Below, piece after piece: positions 10,081-21,280 of a DNA stretch of 64,000 nt (position 1 is its first letter; every line of letters starts with the position of its first letter). The notes under the pieces are model-generated. The model worked only from the letters and a program-made list of their open reading frames with translations. It had not been told where the DNA came from and ran no database searches. The stretch lies in NCBI GenBank assembly GCA_030549495.1, contig JAUIRK010000297.1, forward strand, positions 124,001 through 188,000. The letters run 5' to 3'. A program made the position numbers and the translations under genes. This stretch comes from Nectonema munidae. Lineage: Eukaryota; Nematomorpha; Nectonematoida; Nectonematidae.

Positions 10081-12399
10081 CATATAAAAGGCTGGGGCAT
10101 TCAAATTTTTATAGTGCATAGTTTTAAGACAAAAATTTGAAATATATACGCTAAACAACTACACATTTTGTGGCACTATGCTATAGCTTATTTAGCTTTT
10201 AACTAAATTCTGCTCTGCATTGCACCATTATTCATCTTATTGGCCAAACTATGGCCTTTAATGTTTAAAATGGGCAATTGGAAACCATGCTTTTCAAAAG
10301 CTCTTGTTATTTCTCTTAGGATGCAATACCTACAATCTACTCTAGTTCATCCAACTTTTTTTCAAAGATCTTATCACATCTTTGAATTTTGCAAATGCAG
10401 ATATGTTATAAATTTTTGGCTATTGAAGGAATTTTTTCAATAATAATGCAAAACAATTTTCTTAAAGATTCGCCCAACTATTAGATTCGTTTATAATTTT
10501 TCAACAACTAGCTAATCTGTTTCATTCTGATTATCTTTTCAAAGTTTAAAAAGTATATATATTGATTATTGGAGACTCATACTCGGCTTTAGTTCGATAC
10601 TGATACGTGAGGAAATTTTACTATGAATTGTGAGTGTAATTGAATAATTGCAATAGGTTAGTTTAGTTTTTCAAAAAATGGAAAATGCTAGTTTAATCAT
10701 TTTACTGAATATATACACGTTTTTCCAAAGAATTCGTATTAAATGACTTGATTTATATATTTGGTAACACCATAATCTTATTTTTAGACGAGGTAATATG
10801 CACGATTTCTCCTTTGAAATAATAAGTTATATTAATTAGAATGAAATTATTGATTGGTCATAAGGTAATCCAAAAGATCTTTAGCATTTTTGAAGCTAAT
10901 TCTCTTTATCGTTTTTATATAAATAGATTTTTCGTTTCTTATTCCATGAGTTTTTTCAAAGCACATCTTTTTACCGACAACTGTAAAATAATTTTATTTA
11001 TATTTAGCTCTTTCATTAAATACTTTGAATATTTTAGAGAAATCTTGTTCCTCAAATCCTCTGAAAATTAAGAAAAGTGAATCACCTTTTCAAGATTAAT
11101 CACAAGATTATTTATATTTGAACAATAATTTTGTATTCCAATTTGTCCATTTGTTTCAAAATGTATAGATCATTTTTAATTTTCTTATTATGTGTAAGTA
11201 AGCTGATGTAGAAGCACAAATTCGCCATATTTTTTCTCTTACTTCATTCAATAAATTTTTTTAAATGCTTCTCTCATCCTTTTGTAAAGATTCCCATTTT
11301 AACTACTCTTTCCGATTTGAGTAATTTGACTGAAAGTTGTGATTATAATTTTCAGCATTTTTCAGCTAATTGTTCTTCATCGAAAATAGGTTCAATATTA
11401 ATCTCATTTTACCTCATAATTATGTAAAAATCTATAAAAGTTTTTAATAAAGATTTTTTTGAATCTGAATGTATTTCCAAAACAAATAAAAAGCGATAGT
11501 AATTTCTACTTTACGAAGCCTACTACATAATAAATTGAAGAAATTTTCAAAAATGAATATTTAACTTATCATTATCTGATGCAAAAATTAGAGAATAAAA
11601 AAATTGGAACAAATATTAGTTCTCTCATAAAAGAAAAAATGTATGTCTAAATCAATGTTTTCTTACTGAACTTACTCGTCAAAATTTTGAAACTTTTAAA
11701 GCCCGCATTTATCAAAAACTTTTTGAACGGAAGTGGAAAGCTCTTTTTCTTACTTGTTATACTTATTTTTTTAGCGTCAAAATTTATTTGTATAAGTATA
11801 TCAATAAAAAGCGCACTATAAATATTATATACACTTAATAATAATAGTATAAAGAAAATAATGGAAAATTTGTAGATTTTGTGAGACTGCTTCTCGATAT
11901 TTTGTCTATTTCAGCAACCATCTTTCCTCCATGCTAAAAAATATTTTGCTAAAGGCTGTGTTTTGGATTACGAAGTATTTAGATTATTTAGTTTCCTTGC
12001 TGTGTGATAAATTGAATGTTGATTTGATCAAAGTTGCTTCAAAATATATCTACATGTATGGCAGTTTCAAGTGTGAGTTTTTAATTCGATTTATGCATAA
12101 TTATGTGTTGAGTTGCGTGATTAAAATAGTGCGCAAATGTAATGGATTTACATCGCTAAAGAAAGCTTGCATTCATTTGAAAGTTTACTTTTTTAAAAAA
12201 AAAAATTTAGTTATTGGTATCGCATTAGGGTGATTCAACAAAATATTTATAAAAAAAATTTTATTTAGAACTTTTAAAATAACTTAAATTGAAAGAAAAT
12301 AAACTAAAACCAAAAAAACCAAAATGTACTTAAAAAGTGAGTTTAAGTAAGAGTTGCTCAAAGCATTTGAAATGTACATATAGGTAAAAAATCATTGAT
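10081..12399. other. AT-rich stretch, nothing recognised
   Basis: About 2.3 kb without a recognisable coding segment or repeat. Several frames of 60-100 codons exist, but their composition (Phe/Leu/Ile/Lys/Asn-rich, no family motif) is what AT-rich noise gives. Confidence 0.3.
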
Positions 12400-14440
12400 T
12401 AAACAAAGTTTTTTTGTAACATTAGGAAATAGCTTTCTATGATTTTGTGCTACTTGCATGAGAAATTGAAATTGTGTTTCATCTTTAGTTTTTTCACATT
12501 TTGAATAAGATTGTATCATTCAAATTCTTCTTTCAGATACATCATTAGTAGCACATAAATTTGATAGTAGTTTTTGATTGTTTAAAAGTTTCATTTTCTT
12601 CCCATTGATGTGGATCTAGGAAGAAAAATCAGATGGAATTTTTATTATGTTGAAAGTATCTAAAGAACCCTGAGTAAAAAATCGCTTAAATTTTAGTCTT
12701 TTATTTGATCTAGATTTCTTATAGTTGCTTCACTGTTACCATTTGTGTTACATTTTTTTCATGTTTATAACCATCTTTCTTTTTTATTCTAAAGAAATTC
12801 GAGAATCAAACATTGCAAATATAACATTTTTTCTGAAAGATATCAAAGATGTCTTGAGGTTGTTTTTAAACCTTCGGTTTCTATGTCAATTGTGTAGTTG
12901 TATAAGCTTTTCAAATGTTCTAAGTCATTTTTAAGACATAAAAAATAGGCAATTTTTTTAATCCTTCTAAATTTATGTTTTTATTAAAATCTGTACAATG
13001 AGAAAATTGTTTTCTAAACATCCAAATTTTTGGACAGTATATTGCACGAGCCATCCATCTAGATTCTAGATCTACAAACTGCGACTAGAGAATTAACCTT
13101 CACAGCATTTTTGCTACAACAGCCCCCAAGATTAACAATTACAGGATATAGAAGTTCTTTGTAATCATCTCTATTATTATGATTGTTTTTGATATGTTTT
13201 TTACAAAACAATATGCTATCTTTTGACCATGTATTGAAAGATTTCGGACGTATCGTCATCTTCAATAATTGTTTTGAAATTTGGGTTATCAAATCTAGAC
13301 CAACCAACAATAACAACGAAAATCTTCAAATATTTCAATATTTGGACTTCTTGAAACAGATTTAGTAACAAGTTTGCTGAAAAGCAAACCAAGTAAAATT
13401 TCAATAACATGATATCTACAAGGTAAGTACAATAAATTTCGATTCAATTGTTTTCCCATCAGCGTGCATATTCCTCCACGTGTTCCAGTTAACACTAGTG
13501 CTGTCAAAGCACATACCGATTATTTGTTCAATAAGATTCCAATCTTTTAGACAGTCTAAATAAGCTTTGCTGTTTCTCTAGCTTTTGAATTTTTCATTTT
13601 GAGTGCCGCTAGTAATTAACTGCCGAATTGAAAGTAATATATAGTATCCTATATATACAGTATCTTGCATCCACTTTCCATCCCAGTGTAAAACTAACTT
13701 TCTATTTCTATTAAATGTTTTTTTGATAGTATTAGCTGTTTCCTCTCTATATTTAATTTGGGATCTTCTAATTTGGCCAGAACTTAGTGATATTTTTTTG
13801 AGTTTTCTGAAATTTGTTTTGCAAAAGGCATCAATACATGCGCTGCCATTCTATCACTAATTTGGGATGTGTCTAATGCTCCTGCAACATTTAAATCAAT
13901 AGATTTATTACCTATCATCGATGCCTCAGATACTTTTCTTCTCGTATCAAAATTAATTGTAGTATTATCTTCACTTGAAGCTGGGCTTGAAATTGACGAT
14001 AAGGATTCGATGGTTAAATCAAAAGTTGACACTTTCATATCCTTACAATCTTCATTTTCAATCCCTTTTTTAATATTTGAAGCTTTTTTGTAGTTTTTTT
14101 TTGTTTTTTTATGTTTCATATCTAAACGACCAATTTAGCATTTTCTTTCAACCTTTCTTTGGCTTTTTAAAAAATTTAAATCTTTATTCTTAACTAAATT
14201 TAAAGCATCTTTATGACCTTTATCAAATTAATTTTTTAATTTTTCTTTAAAACTTTCTTGATTTGAAATGTTTCTTTTACTTTTTCGATTTACTTTTTTT
14301 TTTAATTTTGACATTCTTTATGTAAAAAAACAACATGCTTTTTGACAGTAGCATCGTATTTTGTAGGAATAGTTTCATTTCTCCAAATTTCAATAATTTT
14401 CTTGGAAACTATTTCACAGCTTTCCTTTAACCATCGCACC
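12400..14440 (-). pseudogene. unnamed DNA-transposon-like protein (CFDSTSVNTGTRGG family), broken
   Basis: Minus-strand pieces in order: RNETIPTKYDATVKKH (about 14,370); a Lys-rich linker and RMAAHVLMPFAKQ (13,784-14,119); SGQIRRSQIKYREE and LVLHWDGKWMQD (about 13,680-13,780); IGMCFDSTSVNTGTRGGICT and LLYLPCRYHVIEILL (13,400-13,530); SPNIEIFEDFRCY; and near 12,400-12,590 CATNDVSERRI then FLMQVAQNHRKLFPN. I remember this string of motifs from repetitive arthropod and cnidarian proteins with a hAT-like RNase H fold, but know no established name. Stops and shifts break it in at least five places. Its 5' side joins the GTF2IRD2-like hAT at about 14,440. Confidence 0.55.
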
Positions 14441-15402
14441 TCACAGTAGTAAACCAAATCTCCATATTGTGCCTCGACATCCTCAAGAAATTCTTTAAGC
14501 TAGCGGTGATTTAATGCTCGAGATTTTATAAAATTTCAATCCGAACTTCAAATTCAAATTTTCAAAGAAACTTCAAATTTGAGGGACTTGGCAAATAAAT
14601 TCTCTTGGTGAATTATGCAATGAAACACGGAAAAATCTTTTGTGTCTATGTTTATAGAAGATAACTCCTTTTTAATTTTAGAAGTTAAGCGAACTTTATT
14701 ACCAACCATTGCAGAGGCACCATCTTTTGCTAAACCATGAAGTTTTTCAAAATGGAGATTAAATTTAGCCATTAACATTTTCAATTCTTGAAAAATATAC
14801 TCTCGAGTGGTAGTGTCTTTCATCGCTTGAAGACCAAGCATTTCTTCTAGTATATTCAACTTACAAAAACTGCGAATTGGGCTATATTTGCTACGTCATT
14901 ACTTTCATCAATAGCCAAGGAAAAATACTTAAATTTGGAAGCAAGTTCTTTCAAGACAGTTTCTATATTGGTAGCAAGTTCATCAATCCGTCTTGTAACA
15001 GTTATACGAGACAAACTAATATTATCAATTTCTTTTTTTCTCACTGGACACAAAATATCAACCACTGCTTGTAGGCATTCTTTCATAAATTGGCTCTCAG
15101 AATAATTTTTTGAAAGTTTTCAATCTTCTCACTGACAATATAACTAGCACAAATGATATTGTCGGTATGATCACATTTTTTGACGAAAATTATCTGCTGT
15201 TCTTTCAAAAATTATCATAAAGAGATGAGTGTTTGGAAATATAGTGTCTTTTTACATTATATTCTTTCCTAACAGCAACTGACTCTGAACACAGTAAACA
15301 CATTGGGTTTCCTTTGTTTTATGTGAAAAAATCGTGATTGGTCCACTTTTCTTAGAACACTAGAGATTAATTATCCACTTTCCTTTTTTCAAATGACGAC
15401 AT
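14440..15402 (-). pseudogene. GTF2IRD2-like hAT transposase, N-terminal half, broken
   Basis: Starts at the minus-strand ATG at 15,402 (MSSFEKRKVDN). Next comes a BED-type zinc finger with a NPMCLLCSESVAVRKEYNVK core and KRHYISKHSSLYDNF. Then MKECLQAVVDILCPVRKKEI (15,029-15,086), KFKYFSLAIDESNDVANIAQ (first Asp region, about 14,880-14,940), HGLAKDGASAMVGNKVRLT (second Asp region), SVFHCIIHQENLFAKSLKF (14,560-14,640), and finally SRALNH and QYGDLVYYCEVRWL (about 14,450-14,530). The order and motifs are those of GTF2IRD2-type hAT proteins. A stop follows the first few codons and further shifts occur. The C-terminal third is missing where another transposon family begins, so the element was truncated by insertion or deletion. 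Confidence 0.75.
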
Positions 15403-15689
15403 TTTGGGTTGAATGGGTTCATTAAATAACTTTTTTTAAAAAATTTATAAAAATACTTTTAATGATTTTTTCATATGGGGAATCAAGAAAGAAAAGTATT
15501 TAACAAGTTTATCGCTAATCCATTAGTAATTAGAAAAGAAAATGGTGAAAAAATCCAACTTTATTCAGAGGGATTTACCAAACGATGGAAAAGGGATTAA
15601 AGATGATACCTTACAAATGCAATGTCAAGGGTAATAAAAATAATTTTTTTTACAAATTTAATTATACCGATACTGACATAAAATTTTTC

Positions 15690-15744
15690 AAAATTCTCCG
15701 TGGGCTAGATGAACCGGATTTGGCCCGCGGGCCGTTGGTTGCCC
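15690..15744 (-). mobile_element. terminal inverted repeat region of the GTF2IRD2-like hAT
   Basis: GGATTTGGCCCGCGGGCCGT followed by TGGTTGCCCA is the typical GC-rich palindromic end of this hAT group (…ACGGCCCGCGGGCCAAATCC…). The outermost few bases appear to be lost where the next fragment begins at about 15,745. The opposite end was not found. Confidence 0.65.
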
Positions 15745-15981
15745 ATGCATGATCTAAATCAAGCGAAAATTAATGATTTAATTAGAGATCTTAGTAATGC
15801 TGAGCTTCTAATTTCAAGACTTTTAAGTGGAACTTGGTTGATAAAAGGGTTTATGTCACAAGCCAAAGAAAAAGATAAAGGTTTCTCTGACTTTTTCACT
15901 GTTGATAATACAGTCTTTGCAGTGAGAAAAATTCTAGTTGTTGTTTCAAATTTGTTTTGTTTCTTATCTTCAGATTTGTAA
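15745..15981 (+). pseudogene. fragment of the unnamed transposon protein family also at 43.6-44.9 kb (N-terminal part)
   Basis: Reads HDLNQAKINDLIRDLSNAEL then LISRLLSGTWLI and an FF…DNTVF segment. This matches the R-D-L-x-L-S-K-x-x-A-E-L-L-x-S-R-L … L-V-Y-x-x-D-V pattern seen at 44,400-44,690 on the minus strand (DLYLSKDSAELSASRMLEKR). It contains an internal duplication of the DLN/DLS segment. A piece of the same family's C-terminal part is at 17,565-17,770, same strand, so the two may be ends of one element interrupted by the hAT remnant in between. Confidence 0.45.
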
Positions 15982-16274
15982 ATAAACTAACTTGCGAATC
16001 GTCTTAGTAAAAGAGCTACTACCACTCTACTTATATTCTTTACAGAGAAGGCAAGCCTACATATTCATTATAGGATGATGATTTGTTTTCTTAGTTCTAA
16101 TGTAACATATTGCATGATGAGAAAGAAAGTAAATAATGACTCTACACTCTTCTTTTCATAGAAGGAGAGTGAAATAAATAAGTGAAAAGCACTGTATCCT
16201 AGATATAATATCCATATATGATGATGGGTTATGTTTAATATAGTTTTAATGTAGCTTAATATGATGCAAGATGT
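15982..16274. other. spacer, nothing recognised
   Basis: AT-rich with two similar tracts reading AGAGAAGGCAAGCCTACATA and AGAAGGAGAGTGAAATAAAT; no coding match. Confidence 0.2.
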
Positions 16275-16459
16275 CTACATACTGGGGAAACCAATCATCT
16301 TTAGATAGTTAGGCTTCCCTTCGCTTAGTTGTTTCCATTTATTAATCTTTCCTTCACAGCCCCTTTCTTCAATACGACGTCGTTTTAAGCTTCCAAATAG
16401 AATCAAAGCGAGATCATGTCCTAATAACAAGGAATCTAAAAAGACAGAAGCGAATATGA
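16275..16459 (-). CDS. possible terminal exon of an unidentified gene
   Basis: A polypyrimidine-rich acceptor (TCTGTCTTTTTAG) on the minus strand is followed by an open frame with GC content and codon use unlike its surroundings: SLLLGHDLALILFGSLKRRR, then a Cys-containing basic stretch and SEGKPNYLKMIGF, ending in TAG. If an upstream ATG is used the product would start with a hydrophobic segment. No family was recognised. It could be a 3' exon, a small secreted protein, or chance. Confidence 0.25.
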
Positions 16460-16619
16460 TAATGTTCAAGATAAAAATGGATATGATGTTTGGAAATGGA
16501 AGAAAGAATATGGTTGACCCAAAAGAATAGATTTCTTCAGTGCTCGTTCATTTTTAACTCAAACTAATGAAGTAAAGCTTTATTTTTTTAATTGATTTTA
16601 AATGGTTATATTTTTAACT

Positions 16620-17275
16620 TTTTAGAATCTACAAGAGTTCCAACGTTTGGAATCAAACATCAAATAAAAATATCTTACATGCGTTGTAATCGAAAAGATT
16701 GAAAAATATCGGCGTACCATATTAAAATGACAAAAAATAAGAAGAAATTTAGAGGATATAATGAAACGATTTCATTGGAGCAATAAAAAGACTGTTTCAA
16801 AAAAAGATATGCAAAGATTGCTTTTTTAACATCGAAAATGATCTTTCTACAGGACAAGTTGTAGCTTGACAATTTTGTAACTCTGCATAAGTACTGGGAG
16901 AAATGTTTAGCTTTTTCAATTCTATATCTTTAATATCGTTATTTTTAAAACTTTTATTCAAATAATTTTTAACTCCACAATCATCGTGATCAAACTTGAT
17001 AGAGTAAAAAGTCTTGATGCTTCTTTTATGCTAAAAGAAGTTGACTCAACAAACTGCCCTAACTGAATATAGTTTTCTCTTATGTTAAGCAGTTGTTTAT
17101 GTCATTTTAAACAACTGATGCTTTCTCTTTCTTAACCAAAATTCCATTTTTGCATTCAAAAAAATTTACAATTTCTTTTTTTTTTTGGTAAGTGATCGCA
17201 GTAGTAAGAAGCAGCGTTCAGCCAGCTTGCCCATCTTGTAACAATTGGAGAAACACTTGAGCAAGGTTTGTAAAA
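16620..17275 (-). pseudogene. hAT-like transposase remnant (CGGBP-type, C-terminal part)
   Basis: The minus strand reads PIVTRWASWLNAASYYCDHL (about 17,190-17,250), matching the P-V-x-T-R-W-G-T-W-L-x-A-A-x-Y-Y block. After degraded sequence comes YAELQNCQATTCPVERSFSM (about 16,830-16,890), matching the hAT C-terminal S-S-x-x-x-E-R-x-F-S signature with Cys-Pro in place of Ser-Thr. The middle is broken by stops and shifts. Confidence 0.55.
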
Positions 17276-17522
17276 AAATTGACATAAAAAAAATTATTGA
17301 CTTTTAAAAGAAAAAAAATTTACTTTATTGACCTTAAATTTTTTTAAAAATAATCGAAAATTAAGTAAATATATAATAAATAATTGTTTCCAACAAACTA
17401 AAAAACAAAATAAAAAATTGACTTTATTCGCCCTAGCTAATAACAAAGTAAACTTGTGAATTTAACAAATCTATTAGGAATCATACATAAATGACGTCCC
17501 ACAAAATTTTTAAATTTTTGAA

Positions 17523-17538
17523 CCCCCCCCCCCCCCCC
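17523..17538 (+). repeat. poly(C) tract, 16 bases
   Basis: An uninterrupted run of C in otherwise AT-rich DNA, next to a transposon fragment. Similar G/C homopolymers mark other transposon ends in this window (38,077-38,090; 40,915-40,928; 62,047-62,058). Confidence 0.9.
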
Positions 17539-17564
17539 TTTCCTTGTCATCGTGAACCAATCAA

Positions 17565-17770
17565 CGAATTATGTTGAACTTGTAGAGGATTTAGTGGAGA
17601 ATTTTAGAGAGATGGGGTGTCGAATCTTTTTATAAGTTCATATTCTTGATTTTCATCCGGATAAATTCAAAGAAAACATGGGAACATTTTCTGAAGAGCA
17701 AAGAAAGCGTTTTCATCAGGATATAATTAACTTTGAGCAAATATAGATTGGTGACTATATATGGAACCTA
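17565..17770 (+). pseudogene. fragment of the unnamed transposon protein family (C-terminal part)
   Basis: Reads NYVELVEDLVENFREMGCR, then after one stop VHILDFHPDKFKENMGTFSE and EQRKRFHQDI. The same block occurs at 43,650-43,860 on the minus strand (EEIVEELLVSLRDLVCRMSI…HSHLDKFPENL…SEEQGERFHKDI). A single in-frame stop and the loss of flanking parts make it a pseudogene. Confidence 0.6.
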
Positions 17771-18955
17771 TTTTAAAATTGAGAAAGATTTTTAGTTGTT
17801 TTCAAAAAATTATTTATATCATAAATAAAACTTGAAAGTTAAACGAAAAAATCAATACAAATTTATGTATTATCATTTTGGCAAACCCATAAAAACAAAA
17901 TTTATGAATTAAAAGGAGTTTTTTCTCAATTGCATAACAAAATAAGCCAGGATAGAACGTTTATTTGCCAAGAACAAAAATTGCCGCTTTAATAAAATTG
18001 TAAGTACTTTTATTATTGAAAAAAATAAACTTTTTGTGTACAAATAAGAATATGTTTTTAGTTGAAATAATAATAATAAAGACGTAATTACAAAGACGAT
18101 GCAAATATGCACTTGCGAGTTGAAATATCCTGGGTTTATTGAATAAAGTTTTTATAATAATAATTCTTGTTATCTTGTATATACTTTCTCTTCCATAAAT
18201 ATATTCTTTCCTTCTAAATTCTGAAAGGTATTTAATTGAAAAAATTGTCATCATATAGTAATCTCGCTAAATGAAAAAAAGTGTTAAATTTATGTAGTTG
18301 AATAGAACCGCATGCTCTCAATTCTTTAGAATATATTAAAGAATGAGGCTATCATTGACACATAGTCTGGCGGCTGAGCCTCCACTATAGTTTTAATAGA
18401 ATAAATAACAAAAATCAAGCAAAGTTTAATCTAAATTACGATTTCTCAAAAAAATAATTATGTTATAAACAAATTTAAGACATGTCTTTTTTGTTCAAAA
18501 ATATTTTCCACATTGTTATGTACTTTAGGCGAGTTACTTTGATAGTTAGAATCAGTTAAACAAAAAAATTAACTAACAATAATTTTTACATTAGTTCACG
18601 CTTGTTGAAGATCTTTGATTTCATGTTAATATAGTCGTCACATTTGCTGTGTAAATTTATATCGTCAAATTCACTAGTCGTACTTTACACAACCAATTTA
18701 ATAACTATTTAACCAGCTAACAAACTAAAAGTGCCTCATTTAAGCTTTTTAACGAAAAAGTATTTAGCAAGCAAATCTCAATTAAAGTGTTTGTTCAGTT
18801 CCCGTTCAAATATTGTATCAAGAAAAAGTTGAAGATTTAATTTTCTTGGGCAAAATAATTAATCTTTTAACAATTAGCTTAAATAAAAAAGTTTTTCATC
18901 TTTTTGTTTCATGAAATACTTTTATATTTGATCACCGAGAAAATTGTTTCCTGAC
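17771..18955. other. AT-rich stretch, nothing recognised
   Basis: No coding match. The frames of 67-97 codons on the minus strand near 17,909-18,254 overlap each other and lack motifs. Confidence 0.25.
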
Positions 18956-20290
18956 ACGCCCGTTCTCCGCGGGGAGATCATTTCCCCGCCCGACCTAAAA
19001 ATTCACTTATCGGATTATTGAGGGCAAGCAAAGCAGGATCATCTTGGAAGATGCGATCAATGTCTTCAGCAGGAAAAAGAGATGCAACATAAGTTTTGTT
19101 GACAGGCTGGCTGGGTGCATTCGGCTTGGAAAAAAGTAATGTCATTTGCTCAGCACGCAACTGTTTTTCTCTGTAAATTTGCATATAAGAGAGAAGGGTA
19201 TTTTCAAAATGACGTTCTAGCTACGCTCTCGATTTGGTTCATTGTTAACAGGGATCATTTCTCCTGTTATATTAAGTTGTGGCGTTTGTTCTTCATTATC
19301 CTCAGCAGTGTGGTCTTGTTCTTGAGCCAGTAAATCGTCATTTGTTAACTCCTTAGCATGTGAATCAAGCAATTCCATTACATCATCTTCATTGACTTCT
19401 TCAAAGCCCACTTGATGGGCTAGGTTCACGATAGGTTGGGTTGTAGGCAACCCCCCAAAGTCATTCACACACTCAGACCATACTTTCCTCCACACACCAT
19501 TACTCTGTAATTTTTTCCATTTTTTAGATCATTGTCAATTACATCTTTGATGGTAAAACTTTTCCAGAAATCTACGAATTTTAGGCTTCTATCACTATCT
19601 ATTTCACAAATCATTTTTCTGAAGTTACGTTGAAGAGAATTTTACATCTTTGAATGTAGAGATTATACGCTGTTCCATTGGCTGAATTAATGAGGTCATG
19701 TTCTTGGACAGAAACTTCACCCGAACATGATCATGATCTGACAAGTTGATAGGATGACCAGGTGCATAGTCAATCAGTAACAATGCCTTATGAGATATGT
19801 TTTTACTGGCACAATATCTCACAACTGAACTGTTTGAAGACAGTCCTAGTTGTCCAGGCCTTCTTATTGGATCGCCAAATTACTGCCAGATTTGACTTCA
19901 CAAATCACTTAAGTGCTCTAGAGTTTTCTGATTTACTAATCATGAGGGGTTTTAGCTTTAAATCACCTGCAGCATTGAGCATTCTCACCAAGAAGCAAGG
20001 AGATTCGGTCTTTAGAAGCTTTATGTCAGGGAGCCAATCGGATATAATTTCTTTCAGAACGAGAAGGTAATCCACCATGCTTTTTCACACTATGCAAGTA
20101 CTATAAATTGGTCTAGGAAACTAGGACCAGGGTTCTCCTGTTTTTCTCGAGATCTTTAAATAAGGATAGAGTCTTTTCTTGAATGGGAATTGGGCAGTCA
20201 TATCGTACATACATGTCGTCAAGCCATAGTGATAACAAACGTTCCATGTTTTGCATTATATAAACAATTTCTGTATTATTTGGTGCTTAC
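18956..20290 (-). pseudogene. Tigger/jerky-like (pogo superfamily) transposase, C-terminal half, broken
   Basis: Minus strand, in order: NMERLLSLWLDDM near 20,230-20,260; degraded sequence; HKALLLIDYAPGHPINLSDH (19,700-19,800), the catalytic L-L-x-D-N-A-P-x-H block with Asn replaced by Tyr; LSKNMTSLIQPMEQRIISTF, the pogo P-P-N-x-T-S-x-x-Q-P-x-D-Q-x-x-I block with Asp replaced by Glu; MWRKVWSECVNDFGG (19,450-19,495); FEEVNEDDVMELLDSHAKEL (19,330-19,400), an acidic segment typical of jerky-like proteins; and a C-terminal tail with KTYVASLFPAEDIDRIFQDD and NNPISEFLG (18,978-19,100). Several stops and shifts, and the altered catalytic residues, make it inactive. The N-terminal CENP-B-like HTH part was not seen. 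Confidence 0.75.
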
Positions 20291-21280
20291 GATCACGTAA
20301 CTTATCTAACGAAACAAATACTTGTAACTTAGAGGTTTTGCTCGCTAATAGATGCAACGAACAATAGCATTTTACTCGTATCTTCGTTATTCAAAGCCTC
20401 GTATAACGGGATATATATGTACTATTAGATCTTAGGAATATTGCGAACATATGAGAATTTATTAAATGAGAAAAATAGATTTGTAAAATTATTATTTATA
20501 CACTAAATTTCTACGCAATTAAAAAACTGAAAATAATTAAAATTAGTTAAATTTTTCATAATACAAATGAAAAAAAGTTAACTTTTCAAAGAAATAAATT
20601 ATAAAGTATAAATTATAGCGAAATAGTAAAAATTATTTGTAGATGAACTCAAGCATTTGTCTATGGATGAGTATGCCTTTCCATGAATTCACAATTCGAA
20701 GAATTTAACGTCAATCAATTTACAGCGATCGATTTATCTATCGACATAAAATAGAAGGCGTCGTCTCTTAAATTTTTAGGTCAAAATTTCATTACCATAT
20801 GTTGAAATGTCGAAATCTGTCTATCTTGAAAGTGACGGAAAAAACTTCTTAAATAAACACATGTTTTCTTCTTCTTTGATAATCTTAGAATTATTTCGCT
20901 GAAATCTCTGCATTATAAATATCCAAACTTCAAAATGTCCAATTCAGTAATTTGATTGCAACCAGCTTGTTAATTCAATGAAAAATTTATATTAGTTATT
21001 TGTTGGTTACCTTAACCCTATTAGTGCTATAGGTAACTAAAAAATTAATTGTAGAAAATTGGCTGAATCATATCCCTTCAAATTTTGTGACTTTTCCTAA
21101 AATCGCTAGCTGCATCTTTTAAAACCATTTTAATGGTAGTTGGATGACACTTTCATGTCGAAAACTGTCAATCAAAATTAAAAATTAAAAATTTTGACAT
21201 TATCTATACTTAACCTTATAACTTAGGATCGATATTATATAATACCTTGAAAATTTATAATTATATACAGTTTGGAACGC
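20291..21280. other. spacer between Tigger remnant and satellite array
   Basis: AT-rich. The first 120 bases may still belong to the Tigger element (its end was not fixed). Nothing coding was recognised. Confidence 0.2.

Noticed and set aside
10841-12233. Several frames of 76-100 codons
   Set aside because: Phe/Ile/Lys/Asn-rich without motif, splice context or conservation clue; typical of AT-rich noise.
17523-17538. Poly(C) as assembly error
   Set aside because: Similar G/C runs occur at several transposon ends in the window, so it is probably real, although its exact length is uncertain.
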